In this document: positions 5,051-9,307 of the stretch, piece by piece
Numbering within the stretch: position 1 is the first letter of the stretch
Layout of the letters: each line of letters begins with the position of its first letter
Assembly: GCA_937868035.1 (NCBI GenBank)
Contig: CALMLK010000051.1
Span: 1-9,307, forward strand
Source of the DNA: an uncultured Alphaproteobacteria bacterium
GTDB lineage: Bacteria > Pseudomonadota > Alphaproteobacteria > Rhizobiales > Aestuariivirgaceae
Direction: 5' to 3'
Length of the DNA stretch: 9,307 bases
Translations under genes and position numbers: made by a program
Notes under the pieces: model-generated
The model's database searches: none
What the model saw: the letters and a program-made list of their open reading frames with translations, nothing else
Told to the model about the DNA's origin: nothing

Positions 5051-7189
5051 TCAGTTGTCGAGGAACGAGCGCAGCTTCCTAGACCTGCTCGGATGCTTCA
5101 GCTTCCTCAGCGCCTTCGCTTCGATCTGGCGGATGCGTTCGCGCGTCACGCTGAACTGCTGGCCCACTTCTTCCAGTGTGTGATCCGTGTTCATGCCGAT
5201 GCCGAAGCGCATGCGCAGCACGCGTTCTTCGCGCGGCGTGAGCGAGGCCAGCACGCGGGTCGTGGTTTCGCGGAGGTTCGCCTGGATCGCGGCGTCGATG
5301 GGCAGGATGGCGTTCTTGTCCTCGATGAAGTCGCCGAGGTGTGAATCCTCCTCGTCGCCCACCGGGGTTTCAAGCGAGATGGGCTCCTTGGCGATCTTCA
5401 TCACCTTGCGCACTTTTTCCAGCGGCATGGAGAGCTTCTCGGCCAGTTCCTCCGGCGTCGGTTCGCGGCCGATCTCGTGCATCATCTGGCGCGAGGTGCG
5501 CACGATCTTGTTGATCGTTTCGATCATGTGCACGGGAATGCGGATGGTGCGCGCCTGGTCGGCGATCGAACGCGTGATCGCCTGGCGGATCCACCACGTG
5601 GCATAGGTCGAGAACTTGTAGCCGCGGCGGTACTCGAACTTGTCCACCGCCTTCATCAGGCCGATGTTGCCTTCCTGAATGAGGTCAAGGAACTGCAGGC
5701 CGCGGTTGGTGTATTTCTTGGCGATGGAAATGACAAGACGGAGGTTCGCTTCCACCATTTCCTTCTTGGCGATGCGCGCCTCGCGCTCACCCTTCTGCAC
5801 CTTGGCGACGATGCCGCGGAATTCCTGTATCTGCAGGCCGGTGGCGGAGGCGAGTTCGAAGATCTCGTCGCGGATGACCTTGATCGATTCCTTCTCGTCG
5901 TTGACCCACTTCTTCCAGCCATGCTTGGTGAGGCGGCCCACACGCTTCAGCCATTCGCCGTCGAGTTCGTTGCTCTGGTATTCGCGCAGGAACTCCTCGC
6001 GCGGCACCTTGTAGGTTTCAGCGAGCCGCAGCAGACGGCCTTCCAGCACGTTGAGGCGCTTGGAGATGTCATAGAGCTGGTCCACCAGCGCCTCGATGCG
6101 GGCGTTGTTCAGCGACTGCGACTTGACGAGGCCGACGATTTCCTCGCGCAGCTTCTTGTAGCGGCGCTCCTGCGAAGGCGAGAGGCCCTCGCCATCCGTC
6201 ACTTCCTGGTCCTGCAGCTTGCGCAGCGATTTGTAGAGGCGGGCGATCTCGTCGAAGACTTCGAGAACCTTCGGCTTCAGCTCGTTCTCCATGGCGGAGA
6301 GCGAAACGCCGAGGTCATCACCCTCGTCATCATCATCCTCTTCGGCGGCCGACGGCTTGTCGAAATCTTCCGGAGAGAGAACATCGGAATAGTCGTCATC
6401 CGCCTGCGGGCGGCGGGCGGGCTGCGACGCCTTGCGGGCCTCTTCCTTGCGCCGGAGTTCCGCGCGCTTGGCTTCCGCCTGCTTGCGCACTTCTTCCTTG
6501 GGCGGCACGTAGGGCTGCGGCGTGGCAACAGACTGGTTCTGCTTCGCATCCGGGCCGGCGTAGGTTGCTTCGAGGTCGATGATGTCGCGGAGAAGAATCT
6601 TCCCCTCGTTCAGTTCATCGCGCCAGATGATGATGGCCTGGAAGGTGAGCGGACTTTCGCACAGACCGGAGATCATCGCCTCGCGGCCGGCTTCGATGCG
6701 CTTGGCGATGGCGATTTCGCCCTCGCGGCTGAGCAGTTCCACCGCGCCCATCTCGCGCAGGTACATGCGCACGGGATCGTCGGTGCGGTCGGCGGGAAGC
6801 TTGGGCGCTTCCACCTTCATCAGCGCCGTTTCGCCAGACGCTTCTTCTTCCACCTTGGCGGTGAGGTTCTCGGATTCTTCCTCGCTCTCCACCACGTTGA
6901 TGCCCATCTCGTTGAGCATCGCCATGATGTCCTCGATCTGCTCCGGCGAGGTCTCGTCGGAGGGGAGGACGGCATTCAGTTCGTCGAGGGTGACATAGCC
7001 ACGCGCTTTGGCGAGCTTGATCATACGCTTGACGGCGGCATCGTTCATGTCGAGGACAGGCGCATCCGCTCCCGCTTCCGGGGCTTCCGGCTCGGTGCTG
7101 GCGTCGTCGGGCGTGGTCGGCGCATCAGGCTCCACCGGCGGCTTCGCGGGGCGGGCAGCGGCAGGTGTCTTGGCGGGCGTGCGGGCCAT
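5051..7189 (-). CDS. rpoD: Primary sigma factor RpoD (sigma 70)
   Basis: This is the housekeeping sigma subunit of RNA polymerase, 712 residues. After an Ala/Pro-rich N-terminus come region 1.1 (about 50-100) and region 1.2 ([21 protein letters not shown] at 138-158, given here only as landmarks [11 protein letters not shown] and LLSREGE). A long non-conserved region follows, containing a charged linker (about 230-260) and an acidic run [10 protein letters not shown] (283-292). Region 2 spans about 478-550, with [24 protein letters not shown] and [13 protein letters not shown]. Region 3 is about 551-630. Region 4 is about 645-705, with helix-turn-helix [20 protein letters not shown] and the family-ending [12 protein letters not shown]. 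The start at 7189 is preceded by AAGGA about 11 bases upstream. It follows dnaG with a 114-bp gap carrying a CtrA-like box and repeats. Confidence 0.97.
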   Translation of the reverse strand: MARTPAKTPAAARPAKPPVEPDAPTTPDDASTEPEAPEAGADAPVLDMNDAAVKRMIKLAKARGYVTLDELNAVLPSDETSPEQIEDIMAMLNEMGINVVESEEESENLTAKVEEEASGETALMKVEAPKLPADRTDDPVRMYLREMGAVELLSREGEIAIAKRIEAGREAMISGLCESPLTFQAIIIWRDELNEGKILLRDIIDLEATYAGPDAKQNQSVATPQPYVPPKEEVRKQAEAKRAELRRKEEARKASQPARRPQADDDYSDVLSPEDFDKPSAAEEDDDDEGDDLGVSLSAMENELKPKVLEVFDEIARLYKSLRKLQDQEVTDGEGLSPSQERRYKKLREEIVGLVKSQSLNNARIEALVDQLYDISKRLNVLEGRLLRLAETYKVPREEFLREYQSNELDGEWLKRVGRLTKHGWKKWVNDEKESIKVIRDEIFELASATGLQIQEFRGIVAKVQKGEREARIAKKEMVEANLRLVISIAKKYTNRGLQFLDLIQEGNIGLMKAVDKFEYRRGYKFSTYATWWIRQAITRSIADQARTIRIPVHMIETINKIVRTSRQMMHEIGREPTPEELAEKLSMPLEKVRKVMKIAKEPISLETPVGDEEDSHLGDFIEDKNAILPIDAAIQANLRETTTRVLASLTPREERVLRMRFGIGMNTDHTLEEVGQQFSVTRERIRQIEAKALRKLKHPSRSRKLRSFLDN

Positions 7190-7212
7190 TCAGTCTCAAG
7201 TCCTTCAAGGCG

Positions 7213-7254
7213 GGTGATTCGCTCACCTGCGGTAGAGTGATTCGGCAGTCACCT
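7213..7254. repeat. Twin GTGATTCG / TCACCT elements before rpoD
   Basis: GTGATTCG occurs at 7214-7221 and again at 7237-7244 (23-bp period). TCACCT follows each, at 7223-7228 and 7249-7254. The first unit is a GGTGA-N5-TCACC palindrome (7213-7227), the second GTGA-N8-TCAC (7237-7252). Each copy holds a GATTC site (7216-7220 and 7239-7243), the GANTC target of CcrM methylase in alphaproteobacteria. They lie 25-75 bp upstream of the rpoD start, in the likely promoter or 5' UTR. Confidence 0.55.
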
Positions 7255-7267
7255 AAAGCCCTGCCCC

Positions 7268-7283
7268 TTAAACGGTTCTTAAC
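7268..7283. promoter_or_regulatory. CtrA-type box TTAA-N7-TTAAC
   Basis: TTAA at 7268-7271, seven bases, then TTAAC at 7279-7283 matches the CtrA consensus TTAA-N7-TTAAC exactly, reading on the plus strand; the TTAA core is symmetric and can serve either direction. It lies in the 114-bp dnaG-rpoD gap, about 80 bp upstream of the rpoD ATG. TTAA is uncommon in such GC-rich DNA. A flanking inverted repeat (7259-7265 with 7287-7293) may form a dnaG 3' hairpin around it. Confidence 0.55.
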
Positions 7284-7303
7284 CATGGCAGGGGCCTGCG
7301 GCG

Positions 7304-9241
7304 TTACATCGCCTCTCCCCCGCCCCGGCCCGATGCGGCCCCGAAGCCCTCGATCAAGGCTTCGGACCCGAGGGCCGACGACAACTGGTCTCGAACCGCA
7401 AACAGGGCGGCCTGGGTGTCCTCCGACGGATCGCGCGCAAAGGCGGCTTCAGCAGCCTTCAACTCGCGGTCGAGTGTGACGGTTTTCCGGTGCAGGGCGA
7501 TCATCTGGCGGAGGCCTGTCCGGGCATCATCTGGTGCAGCCGCCGGACCAAGGAACCACTCATTCAGACGCTTCGCCTGATCTTCAAGGCGGTCCAGATC
7601 CGGACCAAATCCTTTTGAACTCAGGTGGGTCTTCAAGGCCGCCCGGTCAAGGACTTCCTCGGAGGAGGCCACGTCTAGAATCAGTGTACGGAGGGAGTCA
7701 AGCGCCCGGGCGGTAAAATCCAGACCGGCAAAGTCCTCCCAGAAATCGTGCCAAAGCTCGGGGTGGTTGATGGCAGAGAGGATAATCATCCGTTCCCGCC
7801 GCTCGGCCGCCGCGGCCGCCGTGTTGGCCGAAGCCGCCGCCCGGAGCTGCGGCGAGGCGGCTTGCGGAACTTCCCACGGCCGCTGCCCCGGCTTGAGGCG
7901 GGGCTGGAAGCTGCGGCCCGGCCCTATCCGCGCGCCACCGCCAACTTGTGGGCGCCCCTGCCCCCAGAGAGTCTGGAAGCGCAGGCGGAGGTCATCGAGA
8001 TAGTGCCGCCGCACCATTTCATCCTTGATCCCGCCCACCAGCGCCTTGAGGTCCCGCTCGAATGCGGCCTTGCGTTCGGGACTGCTCCTGTCGTTTTCAC
8101 CAAGCGCCCGGTTCCACAGCACATCTGCGAGCGGTGACGCCGCCGCAATCACGGCCCGCACCGCATCAACCCCTTCCGCGCGCAACAGGTCGTCCGGATC
8201 CTTGCCCTCTGGAAGGAATGCAAAGCGCAGCGAATGTCCGGGGGCGAGCAAAGGCAGCGCAAGGTCGAGCGCGCGGTAGGCCGCTTTCAGGCCGGCACCA
8301 TCGCCGTCGAAACAGAGAATGGGCTCCGGCACAGTGCGCCACAACAGCCCGAGCTGGTTTTCCGTCAGCGCCGTTCCGAGCGGCGCCACGGCCTCGGCAA
8401 ATCCGGCGCGGTGCATGGCGATCACATCGACATAACCTTCGACGGCGATGAGACGGCTGTTCTGGTGTGCCGCGCCGCGCGCCCTGTCGAAATTGTAGAG
8501 CACCTCGCCCTTGTGGAAGATGGGCGTCTCCGGCGAGTTGAGATATTTCGCAGGAACGTCCGGGCGCAGCGCCCGCCCGCCGAACGCGATCACCCGTCCG
8601 CGCCCATCGCGGATCGGAAACATCACGCGGTCGCGGAAGCGGTCATTGCCGACCGCATTGTCCTCTTTCACGATGACGAGCCCCGCCTCGATCATCTGGT
8701 CGAGCGGAATGCCCTTGGCCGCGAGTTCATTGCGCAACCACGAGCGGTCGTCGCGCGCATAGCCAATGCCGAATTCCTTCTGCACGGCAGGCGACAGGTC
8801 GCGGTCGGCAAGATAGCCGCGCGCCTTCGCGCCGTGCGAGGATTGCAGTTCCGCCTGAAACAGCTTCGCCGCGATCTCCATCACGTCATAGAGACTGGCC
8901 CGCGACTTCTCGCGCTCGACCTCGGCCTCCGACATCACCGGCATGGGCAGGCCCGCATCGCTGGCCAGGCGCTCCACCGCTTCCGGAAATGGCAGGCCTT
9001 CCTTCTCCACCAGGAAAGTGAAGATGTCGCCGCTCGCCTTGCAGCCGAAGCAGTGATAGCGCCCCTTGCGGTCGTCGGCGTGGAAGCTCGGTGATTTTTC
9101 GGTGTGGAACGGGCAGCAGGCCCAATAGTCGCCCTTCGCCGCTTGCGTCTTGCGCCGGTCCCACTGCACATGCCGGCCGATGACGGATGAAACATTCACC
9201 CGCGCACGGATCTGGTCAAGGAAGGTCGGTGGAAAGCGCAT
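7304..9241 (-). CDS. dnaG: DNA primase DnaG
   Basis: DnaG makes the RNA primers for chromosome replication, with the replicative helicase as partner. The 645-residue product has an N-terminal CHC2 zinc domain with ligands Cys43, His46, Cys64 and Cys67 (CPFHTEKSPSF, HCFGC). The catalytic core has a TOPRIM fold: EGYVDV (268-273), FDGDGAG (311-317) and DPDD (348-351). A Pro/Gly/Ala-rich linker (about 425-480) precedes the C-terminal helicase-binding domain. The start at 9241 (MRFPPTFLDQIRARV) matches the usual alphaproteobacterial DnaG N-terminus; an in-frame ATG at 9268 would add nine atypical residues. Neither start has a clear Shine-Dalgarno. The gene precedes rpoD, the conserved dnaG-rpoD arrangement. 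Confidence 0.96.
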   Translation of the reverse strand: MRFPPTFLDQIRARVNVSSVIGRHVQWDRRKTQAAKGDYWACCPFHTEKSPSFHADDRKGRYHCFGCKASGDIFTFLVEKEGLPFPEAVERLASDAGLPMPVMSEAEVEREKSRASLYDVMEIAAKLFQAELQSSHGAKARGYLADRDLSPAVQKEFGIGYARDDRSWLRNELAAKGIPLDQMIEAGLVIVKEDNAVGNDRFRDRVMFPIRDGRGRVIAFGGRALRPDVPAKYLNSPETPIFHKGEVLYNFDRARGAAHQNSRLIAVEGYVDVIAMHRAGFAEAVAPLGTALTENQLGLLWRTVPEPILCFDGDGAGLKAAYRALDLALPLLAPGHSLRFAFLPEGKDPDDLLRAEGVDAVRAVIAAASPLADVLWNRALGENDRSSPERKAAFERDLKALVGGIKDEMVRRHYLDDLRLRFQTLWGQGRPQVGGGARIGPGRSFQPRLKPGQRPWEVPQAASPQLRAAASANTAAAAAERRERMIILSAINHPELWHDFWEDFAGLDFTARALDSLRTLILDVASSEEVLDRAALKTHLSSKGFGPDLDRLEDQAKRLNEWFLGPAAAPDDARTGLRQMIALHRKTVTLDRELKAAEAAFARDPSEDTQAALFAVRDQLSSALGSEALIEGFGAASGRGGGEAM

Positions 9242-9250
9242 GGGTGGCAA

Positions 9251-9278
9251 ATAACACGTCTGGCCCATCCCTTGCCAA
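9251..9278 (-). promoter_or_regulatory. Possible dnaG promoter
   Basis: On the minus strand TTGGCA (9278-9273) and TGTTAT (9256-9251) are separated by 16 bp. The predicted transcription start would be very close to the ATG at 9241, so the mRNA would have almost no leader; that would also rule out the ATG at 9268. A perfect palindrome ACACGTGT lies just upstream (9287-9294). The hexamers are only moderate matches. Confidence 0.3.
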
Positions 9279-9307
9279 TCTCAAACACACGTGTAGCCTT
9301 GCCGGCG

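Noticed and set aside
5477..7240. 587-codon plus-strand frame opposite rpoD
   Set aside because: It mirrors rpoD codon positions in GC-rich DNA, with His/Arg/Leu/Gly-rich composition, no domain and no ribosome site. It is a typical antisense shadow frame.
8234..9094. 286-codon plus-strand frame opposite dnaG
   Set aside because: Arg/His/Ala-rich composition over conserved dnaG sequence, with no recognisable motif; shadow of the real gene.
9287..9294. ACACGTGT palindrome upstream of dnaG
   Set aside because: Eight bases only, near the window edge; not enough to claim an operator on its own.

Overview
The window is GC-rich and densely coding, with codons mostly ending in G or C. It fits an alphaproteobacterium, probably Hyphomicrobiales-like. 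The evidence is a dnaG-rpoD pair with an alphaproteobacterial-style long RpoD, a class III extradiol dioxygenase, a DUF2147 protein, and a perfect CtrA-type box (TTAA-N7-TTAAC) plus GANTC sites ahead of rpoD. The genus cannot be named from sequence reading alone.

Layout from left to right. (1) Positions 1-945, plus strand: a PPK2-type polyphosphate kinase whose 5' end runs off the window. (2) Positions 1052-3047, minus strand: a tight three-gene redox operon. Its order is a cytochrome b561-like membrane protein fused to a diheme cytochrome c (DHC) domain, then a sphaeroides heme protein (SHP, DUF1924) homologue, then a second, stand-alone secreted DHC. The first two genes overlap by ATGA; the last two are 11 bp apart. 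A perfect 12-bp inverted repeat abuts the first start codon. (3) Positions 3136-3933, minus strand: a 4,5-DOPA-dioxygenase-like LigB-family enzyme, with a promoter whose spacer carries a palindrome. (4) Positions about 3985-4683: a gene-poor stretch with a hairpin, a doubtful small ORF, a 16-bp tandem duplication, a possible 50-residue Cys-rich miniprotein, and an FNR/FixK-type box. (5) Positions 4684-5037, plus strand: a small secreted DUF2147 protein downstream of that box. (6) Positions 5051-7189, minus strand: rpoD, the housekeeping sigma factor. (7) Positions 7304-9241, minus strand: dnaG primase, upstream of rpoD in the same orientation.

How the genes may work together. The b561-DHC / SHP / DHC operon looks like a complete electron path: quinol pool or membrane donor, membrane cytochrome b, tethered DHC (and/or free DHC), then SHP in the periplasm. 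SHP is a high-spin c-type heme protein with an asparagine distal ligand that can bind small molecules such as O2 or NO; its physiological substrate is not firmly known. The fused DHC plus a second soluble DHC is the most unusual architecture here. The FNR/FixK box suggests oxygen-responsive control nearby. The dnaG-rpoD pair is core replication/transcription machinery; the CtrA-like box and the repeated GANTC elements between them suggest a cell-cycle input to sigma factor expression. No RNA gene, insertion sequence or CRISPR array was seen.
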